The translations under genes were made by a program, and so were the position numbers. Under the pieces are notes generated by a model. The model did not search any database and was not told where the DNA came from. It saw only the letters and a program-made list of their open reading frames with translations. Source: Streptacidiphilus sp. 4-A2 (GTDB lineage Bacteria; Actinomycetota; Actinomycetes; Streptomycetales; Streptomycetaceae). From it: a stretch of DNA of 64,000 nucleotides. Positions 47,106 through 56,521 of this stretch are shown one piece after another (position 1 is the first letter of the stretch; each line of letters begins with the position of its first letter). The stretch is taken from NCBI GenBank assembly GCA_014284505.1, contig JAAFYY010000001.1, forward strand, positions 3,968,001-4,032,000. The letters are read 5' to 3'.

Positions 47106-48763
47106 TCAGCCCTTGCCGACCATCCAGAAGCGCATGATCTCGGCCGTGTCCAGGGTCAGCGGGACCCCGGTGATGTTTGCCTGGGTCACCGAGAACTGCT
47201 TGTTCTGCCACAGCGGGATGTAGGCCGCGTCCTTGGCGAAGTCCGTCTGGATCTTGGCGAAGGTGCTCTGCGCCTGGGAGCTGCTGCGGTCGTCCTGCTT
47301 CAGCGTCTCCGGGGTGAGCACGTTGCTGATCTCGGAGTTCGTGTAGTAGCTGCCGAAGGTGCCGGGCGAGCCCAGGTACGGGGAGACGAAGTCGTCCGGG
47401 TCCGGGTAGTCGGGGGTCCAGCCGGTGACCGAGGCCTCGACCTTGCCCGTCTCCCAGGCGTTCTCCAGGTCGTTCAGGTTCGCCAGCGGCTTCAGGGTGA
47501 CCTGGAAGATCCCGTCGACCTCCAGCTGCTGCTTGACCAGCGCGGCTTCGGCGTCACTGCCCGGCGAGGACTGGGCGTAGTAGTACGGGAAGCTGATCGG
47601 CAGCTTCACCCCGGCCCGCTCCAGCTGCGAGCGCACCGTGTCGCCGGTGGCCGCGGTCGGCGCGGCCTGGTAGATGTCCTGGTACGGGTGGTCGCGTCGC
47701 CGATGCCCTGCGGGATCAGCGAGTACAGCGGGACCACGGTGTGCTGGTAGACCTGCGCGGCTATCGCGTCCCGGTCGATCAGCTGGGCGACCGCCCGGCG
47801 CACGACCTCGTTGCTGAACGGGCCGTTCTTGACGTTCAGCACCATGAGCCGGGTGGTGGTCCCGGCGCCGGTGTCGACCTGCAGGCCCTTGCCGATGACC
47901 TGGTCGCTCTGGAGCCGGACCAGGTCGGAGGCGGCGAGGTCGTTGCTGGCGTTCATGTCGATGTCGCCGTCGTTGAGCGCCTTCATCACCGCGCTGGAGT
48001 CGGCGTAGTACTTCATGGTGACGCTGGAGTTCATCGGCTTGCTGGTGGCGGTGATCGCCTGGCCCTTGTAGTCCGGGTTCAGCGACATGGTCACCGACTG
48101 CGCGCTGGGCTTGCCCGCGACCGTGCCCATCTGCACCGAGTCGACCTGGTAGACGCCGGAGCCCACGGGGGCGTTACCGGGGAGCAGCGAGGTGGGCGGG
48201 AAGACCTTGGGGTCGACCAGCGAGCCGACGCCGGAGGCCAGGCGGTCGGGGAAGGTCGCGTCGGAGGTCTTCAGGTGGAAGGTGACGCCGAGGTCCCCGT
48301 TGGTGCTGACCGACTGGAGGGTGTCGAGCAGGACGCTGACGCCGGAGCCGTTGTCCCGCTTCAGGTTGCCTATCTGCACCACCCGGTCGAAGGAGAACTT
48401 CACCGCGGCGGAGTTCAGCGGGTCGCCGTTCGAGAAGGTCAGGCCCGGGCGCAGGGTGCAGTTGTAGGTGGTGTCGCCGGCGTCGGTGAAGGAGCAGCTG
48501 CTGGCCGCGTCCGGGGTGGGGACGGTGGCGCCGGGCTCGAAGCTCATCAGCCGCTGGTAGATGTTGTAGTACAGCAGCCAGGAACCCGTGTCGTAGGCGC
48601 CGGCCGGGTCGAGGGAGGACTCCACCTCGATGGTGCCCATGGTGATGCTGGTCTTCGACGCCGCGTTCTCTCCGCTGGTGGAGGAGGTGGAGGACGCGCA
48701 GGCGGAGGTGGTCGCGAGCAGGCCGACGCAGCCGAGCGTCGCCAGTCGTTTGGCTGCTGACAT
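47106..48763 (-). CDS. Peptide/nickel-type ABC substrate-binding lipoprotein (one frameshift)
   Basis: Family 5 (DppA/OppA-like) solute-binding protein. MSAAKRLATLGCVGLLATTSACASS is a lipoprotein signal with the Cys at about 23. Then ITMGTIEVESSLDPAGAYDTGSW, LRPGLTFSNGDPLNSAAVKFSFDRV, TFHLKTSDATFPDRLAS, and after an indel near 47695 RAGVKLPISFPYYYAQSSPGS, TGWTPDYPDPDDFVSPYLG and a C-terminus ending EIMRFWMVGKG. No permease or ATPase genes adjoin, so it is an orphan binding protein. AAGGAAGTC precedes the ATG at 48763. Confidence 0.88.
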
Positions 48764-49084
48764 GACTTCCTTCGTTTCCAGGCCGACGCTGTGGACGTCG
48801 GACCGGGGTGGTACGACCGCACCACCGCCCCGGAGCGGGCTCTCTGCCACTGGGCGGGCGGCACGGCGCGAGGGGTGGCCGCGCAGCACACGACACCACG
48901 CTGTGGGGTGACGCATGTTCCACGCAAGGGTTCGATCGCTTGTTAGCGTCCCATACGTTGCCATGAACACCGACGGCAGCTGACCCAGGGTTGGCTCAGA
49001 ACGGTGCGTCTTGCCACCCAATGGCCGGAGATGACCGATTTGGCGTTAGCAGGTAGTTACCTTGACAGCCCGTCAGCCGGGCCC
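48764..49084. other. 321-bp spacer upstream of the solute-binding-protein gene
   Basis: The spacer between the HAD gene stop and the solute-binding-protein start is noticeably richer in A/T around 48930-49060 than its neighbours and must hold the promoter for the lipoprotein gene. I cannot name a convincing -35/-10 pair. No gene, RNA or repeat is apparent. Confidence 0.4.
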
Positions 49085-49779
49085 TCAGCCGGTGGCGACC
49101 AGGCCCCGCAGCAGTGCCACGTCGACCCCACCAACGACTTCAGCACGGTCCGCCCGGGAACGGCCTCGATGGCGGTGACCGAGGGCACGGCCAGCACCCG
49201 GCAGCCCGCCGCCTCGGCCGAGCGCACCCCCGTCGGCGCGTCCTCGATCACCACGCAGCGGCCCGGCTGGACGCCCAGGCGGGCCGCCGCCAGCAGATAG
49301 GGGTCGGGGTGCGGCTTGGTGCGCTCCACCTCGTCGCCGGCGACGGTGAAGGCGAAGTGGTGGCGGCCCAGGGAGTCCAGCACCAGATCGATGATCCGCC
49401 GGTGCGCGGCGGAGACCAGGGCGGTGGGGATGCCCTGCGCCGACAGCTCGGCCAGCAGCTCGGCCGCGCCCGGGCGCAGCGGGACGCCGCGGGCGATCGT
49501 CTCGGCGAAGCGGTCGTTGATCATCGTGCCGAGCCGCTCGGCGGTCAGCGGGAGCCCGCTGACCGCCAGCAGGTGGTCCACCACCCGGCTCATCGGCCCG
49601 CCGACCACGAGCTGCCGGTCGGTGTGGTCCAGCCGGTGACCGAGTTCGGCGAGCAGTGACAGCTCGGCCTCCCACCAGAGGTCCTCGGTCTCGACCAGGG
49701 TCCCGTCCATGTCCAGCAGGACAGCCTGAAGGCCGGTGGACTCCCGGTCGAGGGGCACGGAGGAGGCGAACGTGGTCAC
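49085..49779 (-). CDS. HAD-superfamily phosphatase, beta-phosphoglucomutase-like (one frameshift)
   Basis: HAD hydrolase subclass IA. Motif I DMDGT (VLLDMDGTLVETEDLWW), motif II S in TALVSAAHR, motif III K in RTKPHPDPYLLAAA and motif IV VIEDAPTGVRSAEAAGC are all intact, with a four-helix cap. One indel near 49130 near the end restores SLVGVDVALLRGLVATG. The substrate is unknown; sugar phosphate phosphatase is likely. It lies downstream of metH on the same strand with about 73 bp between. Confidence 0.9.
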
Positions 49780-49852
49780 GGGCGGCCTTCCTGATCGGGG
49801 AAGACCACGATAGGCCGCCCAGGACCTGGTTGACGCGCGTTGCGCGTGGTGT

Positions 49853-52800
49853 TCACCTGGCGTTGAAGTACTTGGCCTCGGGGTGGTGGATGACGATGGC
49901 GTCGGTGGACTGCTCGGGATGCAGCTGGAACTCCTCCGACAGGTGCACCCCGATCCGCTCCGGGCGCAGCAGGTCGGCGATCTTGGCGCGGTCCTCCAGT
50001 TCGGGGCAGGCGCCGTAGCCGAGGGAGAAGCGCGCGCCGCGGTACTTGAGGGCGAACATCTCCTTCATGTCCCTGGGGTCCTCGCCGGAGAAGCCGAGCT
50101 CGGCGCGGACCCGGGCGTGCCAGTACTCGGCCAGGGCCTCGGCCAGCTGCACGGACAGGCCGTGCAGCTCCAGGTAGTCGCGGTAGGAGTCGGTGGCGAA
50201 GAGCTTGTTGGCGGCCTCGGAGACCCGGTTGCCCATGGTCACCACCTGGAACGCCACCACGTCCTTCTCGCCCGACGCCTCCGGCCGGAAGAAGTCCGCC
50301 AGGCACAGCCGGCGGCCGCGGCGCTGGCGCGGGAAGGCGAAGCGGGTCCGCTCCTTGCCGTCCTCGCCGAGGACCACCAGGTCGTTGTCCTGGGAGACCG
50401 CGGGGTAGTAGCCATAGACCACGGCGGCCTCCAGCAGGCCCTCGGTCTGGAGCCGGTCCAGCCACATCCGCAGCCGCGGCCGGCCCTCGGTCTCGACGAG
50501 CTCCTCGTAGCTGGGGCCTCCGCTGCGGGCGGCCTTCAGCCCCCACTGGCCCTTGAACAGCGCGTCCTCGTCCAGCCAGGAGGCGTACTCGGCGAAGCCG
50601 ATGCCCTTGACGATCCGGTCGCCCCAGAACGGCGGGACCGGCACCGGGTTGTCCAGTGCCACGTCCGAGCGCTCGGTGGACTCCTCCGGCTCCTCGACCT
50701 CCACCCGCGCGTGCCGGCGCTGCTTCAGCTCGGGCAGCACCGCTCCGGGCACCCCGCGCTTCACCCCCACCAGGGCGTCCATCAGCCGCAGGCCCTCGAA
50801 CGCGTCCCGGGCGTAGCGCACCTCGCCCTGGTAGACCTCGTGCAGATCCTGTTCGACATAGGCACGGGTGAGTGCGGCGCCGCCGAGGATGACCGGGAAG
50901 TCGGCGGCCAGGCCGCGCTGGTTGAGCTCCTCCAGGTTCTCCTTCATGATCACGGTGGACTTCACCAGCAGCCCGGACATCCCGATCACGTCGGCCCGGT
51001 GCTCCTGGGCGGCTTCCAGGATCGCCGAGACCGGCTGCTTGATGCCCAGGTTGACCACGGTGTAGCCGTTGTTCGACAGGATGATGTCGACCAGGTTCTT
51101 GCCGATGTCGTGGACATCGCCCTTGACCGTGGCCAGCACGATCGTGCCCTTGCCCTCGTCGTCGGACTTCTCCATGTGCGGCTCCAGGTAGGCCACCGCA
51201 CCCTTCATCACCTCGGCCGACTGGAGCACGAACGGCAGCTGCATCTGCCCCGACCCGAACAGCTCGCCGACGGTCTTCATCCCCTCCAGCAGGATCGTGT
51301 TGACGATCTCCAGCGCCGGCCGGCCGGTCAGCGCCTCCTCCAGGTCCGCCTCCAGACCGTTGCGCTCGCCGTCGACGATCCGGCGCTGAAGGCGCTCCTC
51401 CAGCGGCAGCGCGGCCAGTTCCTCGGCCTTGCCCGCGCGCACCGAGGCCGCGCTCACGCCCTCGAACAGCTCCAGGAACCGCTGGAGCGGGTCGTAGCCC
51501 TCACGGCGCCGGTCGTACACCAGGTCCGCGCCACCTCCCGCTGCTCCTCCGGGATCCGCGCCACCGGGAGGATCTTCGCCGCGTGCACGATGGCCGAGTC
51601 CAGCCGGCCACTGCACTCGTTCAGGAACACCGAGTTCAGCACCATCCGGGCCGCCGGGCTGAGCCGAAGGAGATGTTCGACAGGCCCAGGGTCGTCTGCA
51701 CCTGCGGGTGGCGCCGCTTCAGCTCGCGGATCGCCTCGATGGTCTCGATCCGTCGCGGCGCGACTCCTCCTGGCCGGTGCCGAGGTGAAGGCCAGGCAGT
51801 CCACCAGGATCGAGGACTCCGCGATCCCGAAGCGGGTGCCCAGGTCCTCGATCAGCGCTCCGCGATCGCGACCTTCTTCTCCGCGGTGCGGGCCTGGCCC
51901 CTCGTCGATGGTCAGCGCGATCAGCGCGGCGCCGTACTCGCGCGCCAGCGCCGCCCCCGGCCGTACCGCGAGTCGTCGCCGTCGCCGTCCTCGAAGTTCA
52001 CCGAGTTCAGCACCGCCCGGCCGCCGAGCATCCGCAGCCCGGCCTCCAGCACCGGCGGCTCGGTCGAGTCGAGCACGATCGGCAGCGTCGAAGCCGTCGC
52101 CAGCAGCCCGGCGAGCTGCTTCATGTCCTGCACGCCGTCCCGGCCGACGTAGTCGACGCACAGGTCGAGCAGGTGGGCGCCCTCGCGGATCTGCTCGCGG
52201 GCGATCTCCACACAGCCCTGCCAGTCCGCGGCCAGCATCGCCTCGCGGAACTTCTTGGAACCGTTGGCGTTGGTCCGCTCCCCGATCGCCAGGTACGAGG
52301 CGTCCTGCCGGAACGGCACCGACTGGTACAGCGAGGCGGCCGCCGCCTCCGGGTGCGGGTCACGCGCGACGACCTCCTGGCCCCGCACCCGGCTCCACCA
52401 CGGCCCGCAGGTGCTCCGGCGTGGTGCCGCAGCATCCGCCGACCAGGCCCAGGCCGTACTCCCGGACGAACACCTCGTGCGCGTCCGCCAACTCACCGGC
52501 GCTCAGCGGGTAGTGCGCTCCGTCGCGGGTCAGCACCGGCAGCCCGCGTTCGGCATGCAGGACACGCCGATCCGCGCGTTCCGCGCCAGGTACCGCAGGT
52601 GCTCGCTCATCTCCGCCGGGCCGGTGGCGCAGTTCAGCCCGATCATGTCGATGCCCAGGGGCTCCAGCGCCGTCAGCGCCGCGCCGATCTCCGAGCCGAG
52701 CAGCATGGTCCCGGTGGTCTCCACGGTCACATGCACGATCACCGGCAGGTCCAGGCCCGCCTCCGCCAGCGCCTGCCGGCAGCCGAGCACCGCGGCCTTG

Positions 52801-53329
52801 GTCTGGAGCAGGTCCTGGCTGGTCTCCACCAGCAGCGCGTCCGCGCCGCCCGCGATCAGGCCCGCGGCGTTCAGCTGGAAGCCGTCCCGCAGCACCTCGT
52901 AGGGCAGGTGCCCCAGCGTCGGCAGCTTGGTCCCCGGCCCGATCGACCCGAGCACCCACCGCGGGCGGTCCTCGGTCGCGTACTCGTCCGCCACCTCGCG
53001 CGCGACCCGCGCCCCCGCCTGCGACAGCTCGAAGATCCGGTCGCTGATCTCGTACTCGCCCAGCGCGGAGTGGTTCGCGCCAAAGGTGTTGGTCTCCACG
53101 CAGTCCACACCCACCGCGAAGTAGGCGTCGTGCACCCGCGCACAATGTCCGGGCGGGTCACGCTCAGGACCTCGTTGCACCCTTCCAGCCCCTGGAAGTC
53201 CTCCAGCGACGGATCCTGGGCTTGCAGCATGGTCCCCATCGCGCCGTCACCGACGACAACACGGGTGGCGAGCGCGTGGCGGAGCGCGTCCGCCCGCTTC
53301 TGCTGGGACTGATGGGCGGTCGTGGTCAT
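49853..53329 (-). CDS. metH: Cobalamin-dependent methionine synthase MetH (frameshifted 5' half)
   Basis: Four-domain enzyme of about 1,160 residues that methylates homocysteine from methyl-THF. Hcy domain: VVVGDGAMGTMLQAQDPS, ETNTFGANHSALGEY and zinc ligands in GLNCATGP and GGCCGTTPEH. Pterin domain: AIGERTNANGSKKFREAM, VNSVNFEDG. Cobalamin domain: DVHDIGKNLV with the lower-ligand His, MSGLLVKST and VILGGAALT. Reactivation domain: FALKYRGARFSLGYGACPELEDRAK. From 51490 to the stop at 49853 it is one frame; between 51500 and 53260 there are at least seven indels. GGGAG precedes the ATG at 53329. I see no cobalamin riboswitch upstream. Confidence 0.95.
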
Positions 53330-53572
53330 GCTGCTACTCCCTGGGTGCGACGGCTGTCGACTGCGCGCCTGTGGGATACGCGCGTGGGGCAAGCCTAGTC
53401 GCTGGGTCCGGGGTACCGCTGGAAATAGCCGCCAGTTGGACAACGGGACTCCGGCGCCCCCGGTCGGCCCCGGGCACGGACGTTCCCGGACCTGGCGGCA
53501 TTGTTCGCCGTACGCTGGGCACTTAACCATCCGTGGAACAGCTGGTTCCACGGCAAGCGGAAGGAGGCCCCA

Positions 53573-54454
53573 GTGGTCGAGCTCGATGACGTGCCTGAGC
53601 TCATCGACCCGGTCATGGTGGCCGCGTTCGAAGGCTGGAACGACGCCGGCGACGCCGCGTCGGCGGCGGTGGAGCACCTGGACGAGATCTGGGGCGGCAA
53701 GGTGTTCGCCGCGCTGGACGCGGAGGACTACTACGACTTCCAGGTGAACCGTCCGACGGTGTGGATGGAGGGCGGGGTGCGGCGGATCACCTGGCCGACC
53801 ACCCGGCTCTCGGTGGTGCGGGTGACCGAGCCGCGGACCCGCGACCTGGTGCTGATCCGCGGGATCGAGCCGAGCATGCGCTGGCGGTCCTTCTGCCAGG
53901 AACTGCTGGGCCTGGCCCATGAGCTCGGGGTGGAGATGGTGGTCATCCTGGGCGCACTGCTCGGCGACACCCCGCACACCCGGCCGGTGCCGGTGAGCGG
54001 GGTGACCTCGGACGCGGAGCTGGCGCAGCGCCTGGATCTGGAGGAGAGCCGCTACGAGGGGCCGACCGGCATCGTCGGCGTGCTCCAGGAGGCCTGCGCG
54101 CACGCCGGACTACCCACGGTGACGTTCTGGGCCGCGGTGCCGCACTATGTGGCGCAGCCGCCGAACCCCAAGGCGACGCTGGCGCTGCTGAACAAGGTCG
54201 AGGACCTGCTGGACGTGCGGGTGCCGCTGGGCGAGCTGCCCGACGACGCGCGGGCGTGGCAGCTGGGCGTGGACCAGCTGGCGGCCGAGGACAGCGAGGT
54301 CGCCGAGTATGTGCAGCAGCTGGAGGAGGCCAAGGACACGGCTGAGCTGCCGGAGGCCTCGGGCGAGGCGATCGCCAGGGAGTTCGAGCGCTACCTCAAG
54401 CGCCGGGACAACCAGCCGCCCGGCAAGTCCGCCGAGGGTGACACGGCAGAGTGA
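53573..54454 (+). CDS. PAC2-family protein
   Basis: Intact 293-residue protein of the PAC2 (proteasome-assembly-chaperone-like) family that occurs widely in actinobacteria. VVELDDVPELIDPVMVAAFEGWNDAGDAAS is the signature start. RDLVLIRGIEPSMRWRSFCQELL, MVVILGALLGDTPHTRPVPV, and GIVGVLQEACAHAGLP with AAVPHYVAQPPNPKATLALL follow. The C-terminal 50 residues are charged and helical. AAGGAGG is five bases from the GTG at 53573, a near-perfect ribosome site. A role in proteasome assembly in bacteria is suggested only by the domain name. Confidence 0.93.
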   Translation: MVELDDVPELIDPVMVAAFEGWNDAGDAASAAVEHLDEIWGGKVFAALDAEDYYDFQVNRPTVWMEGGVRRITWPTTRLSVVRVTEPRTRDLVLIRGIEPSMRWRSFCQELLGLAHELGVEMVVILGALLGDTPHTRPVPVSGVTSDAELAQRLDLEESRYEGPTGIVGVLQEACAHAGLPTVTFWAAVPHYVAQPPNPKATLALLNKVEDLLDVRVPLGELPDDARAWQLGVDQLAAEDSEVAEYVQQLEEAKDTAELPEASGEAIAREFERYLKRRDNQPPGKSAEGDTAE

Positions 54455-54459
54455 ACTGT

Positions 54460-54487
54460 GGGCGCGGGCCATGGGCCCGCGCCCTTT
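54460..54487 (+). terminator. Intrinsic terminator after the PAC2 gene
   Basis: Perfect 11-bp GC stem (54460-54470 with 54474-54484), 3-nt loop, then TTT. It starts 5 bp after the stop codon. Confidence 0.85.
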
Positions 54488-54718
54488 GTCGTCCGGGGAA
54501 TCGAACAACCGTGCATATCGCCGCACAGTGCCCCTGCGGCACTGCTCCTGGCGGTTAACGTTGCGTGAAGATGCTGGGTGAGAGGAGGTCTCACCATGGC
54601 GAGATCTGACCTTTTTTCACACTTTCGCCCAGCTGCGCGGGGGCCACCCCCAAAACGCGCCAACTCCCTGCTGTGACACTCTCCTCAGCAGGCACATTGT
54701 GGGCTTACCGTATGCGTC

Positions 54719-55249
54719 ATGACCTCCCCTCGCCGCTACGACGGAGTCGGTTACTACGCGCCGTCCTTCGCCTCGGAAACCCCGATCTACGACAGCCTCG
54801 TCGCCGAGCGGGGAGTTCCGCAGATCGCCCCCATCAACGTGCCGGCGGCGCTGCCGCCCGCGTACGACAACGGCTACCGGCCGAGCAGCTTCGGTGGCAA
54901 CCTCCCCGCGCTGCCCGCGCCCCGGCTCGCGCTCGGGCCCGGCCCGAGCAGCCCCGGCTACGGTGCGCCCGCGCAGCCCCAGCCCCAGTACGCGGCGCCG
55001 CAGTTCCCCACGCCGCAGTACGGCGCCCCGCAGTACGCGGCGCAGCAGTTCGCCGGGCAGCAGTTCGGCGGCCAGCAGTACGGCGGCCAGCAGCAGGCGC
55101 AGCAGCCCGGCGGGCAGCAGTTCCCGCAGCAGCCCGCGCCCGGCTTCCAGCGTCCGGTGGCGCCGGTCGCACCGCTGCGCCCGGTGCAGTACCAGGAGCA
55201 GTACCCCCAGCAGTATCCGCAGCAGCGCGGCGGTTACCAGGGTCACTGA
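54719..55249 (+). CDS. DUF6643-like Gln-rich protein
   Basis: Intact 176-residue protein. A short conserved N-terminus (MTSPRRYDGVGYYAPSF, ETPIYDSLVAERGVPQI, VPAALPPAYDNGYRPSSFG) is followed by about 100 residues of low-complexity Gln/Pro/Tyr/Gly, with repeats such as QQFGGQQYGGQQ. The conserved head matches a small Streptomyces family of unknown function; the tail is prion-like in composition. It has its own canonical terminator. Confidence 0.75.
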   Translation: MTSPRRYDGVGYYAPSFASETPIYDSLVAERGVPQIAPINVPAALPPAYDNGYRPSSFGGNLPALPAPRLALGPGPSSPGYGAPAQPQPQYAAPQFPTPQYGAPQYAAQQFAGQQFGGQQYGGQQQAQQPGGQQFPQQPAPGFQRPVAPVAPLRPVQYQEQYPQQYPQQRGGYQGH

Positions 55250-55281
55250 ACGTCCGGGGGGGCGAACAGGCAGGTCATCAG

Positions 55282-55317
55282 GGGGCCGACCGGCATTGCG
55301 CCGGTCGGCCCCTTTTT
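55282..55317 (+). terminator. Intrinsic terminator after the DUF6643-like gene
   Basis: Perfect 13-bp stem (55282-55294 with 55300-55312), 5-nt loop and five T (55313-55317), 32 bp beyond the stop. It is one of the two clearest terminators in the window. Confidence 0.92.
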
Positions 55318-55440
55318 CGTACCCGGCTCCGCCGCCGTTCCCGGACCCGGGTGTTCGGCCGGGCGTACCACCGGGTGCCGGGCCGGCCAGGCATTCGCTC
55401 AGGCGTCCGAACGGGTGGCGTCGGCTGGCATCATGGGCCT

Positions 55441-56293
55441 ATGCCGACTGTGACCGATCTCCGGTTCCACCCCGTCAAATCGCTCGCCCGATATCGGTGT
55501 CCGAGGCGCGAGTCCTGCCCTGGGGCCTGGAGCACGACCGGCGGTGGATGCTGGTGGACGCCGACGGCGAGCTGGTCTCGCAACGGGAGGATCCCCGGCT
55601 GGGACAGATCGGCGCGTTCCCGCTGGAGGGCGGCGCCCCCGGCTCGCTGCTGCTGCGCTCGCCCGGGGGCGAGACCCTGGTGGTGCACGCCCCGAGCGGC
55701 CCCCGCGCCCGGTCACCCTGTTCGGCAGGCCGCTGGAGACGGTGGACGCGGCCCCCGAGGCCTCCGCCTGGTTCAGCTCCCTGCTCGGCGCGCCGCTGCG
55801 GCTGGTCTTCCAGGCGGACGTGGCCCGCCGCCCGACCCCGCACCAGCTCAGCCTGGCCGACGGCTACCCGGTGAACCTGGCCAGTCTGGACTCGCTGGCG
55901 GCCCTGAACGAGCTGGTCGCCGCCGGGCACCCGGAGGACCCGGTCAAGGGCGCGCCCGTGCCGATCACCCGGTTCCGGCCCAATCTGGTGGTGCAAGGGC
56001 TGGAGCCCTGGGCCGAGACCGGCTGGCGGCGGGTGCGGATCGGCTCGGTCGAGTTCGAGGTGGCCAAGCAGTGCGGGCGCTGCGTGATGACCACGCTGGA
56101 CCCGGACACCGGGGAGCGGCGCGGCCCCGAGCCGCTGCGGGCGCTGGGGCGGCACCGCAAGTTCGGCCGCACCCTCGGCTTCGCGATGCAGCTGCTGCCG
56201 GTCGGCGAGCTGGGCACGCTGCGGGTCGGCGACCGGTTGACGGTACTGGAGGCGGGGCCGCTGCCGGTCCCGGACAGCCTCCTCGCCGGGTGA
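55441..56293 (+). CDS. MOSC-domain protein (two frameshifts)
   Basis: MOSC/MOSC_N protein related to the mARC/YcbX molybdenum-cofactor oxidoreductases. MPTVTDLRFHPVKSLA opens the MOSC_N barrel. After indels near 55495 and 55712 come LPWGLEHDRRWMLVDADGELVSQRE, DGYPVNLASLDSLAALN, ITRFRPNLVVQGLEPWAE and the cofactor Cys motif KQCGRCVMTTLDPDTG. The C-terminus LGFAMQLLPVGELGTLRVGD is typical. It probably binds Moco and may reduce N-hydroxylated compounds. ATG 55441 is the family start. Confidence 0.88.
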
Positions 56294-56521
56294 CCGGCGG
56301 CCGGCAGGGCCAGTTTCCGGGCATCCGGCTTCCAGTGCCGATGATATGACGCTCCATCAGGCAAATGTGCCGGTGGGCGGCGACGGAACAGCCTCCCGCT
56401 CGTTGTATGCGGTGAGGGCGGGGGCGCGGTGCGGAACCCAGTACCGTTGGGCGGGGCGAGGAAGTCGGGGGCGGCCGCGCCCCGGGGGTCCGGGGTCAGT
56501 CCTCCGGGAAATGGGAGCACC

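Noticed and set aside
53330..53572. Cobalamin riboswitch upstream of metH
   Set aside because: The spacer is short and I found no B12-box or matching helices.
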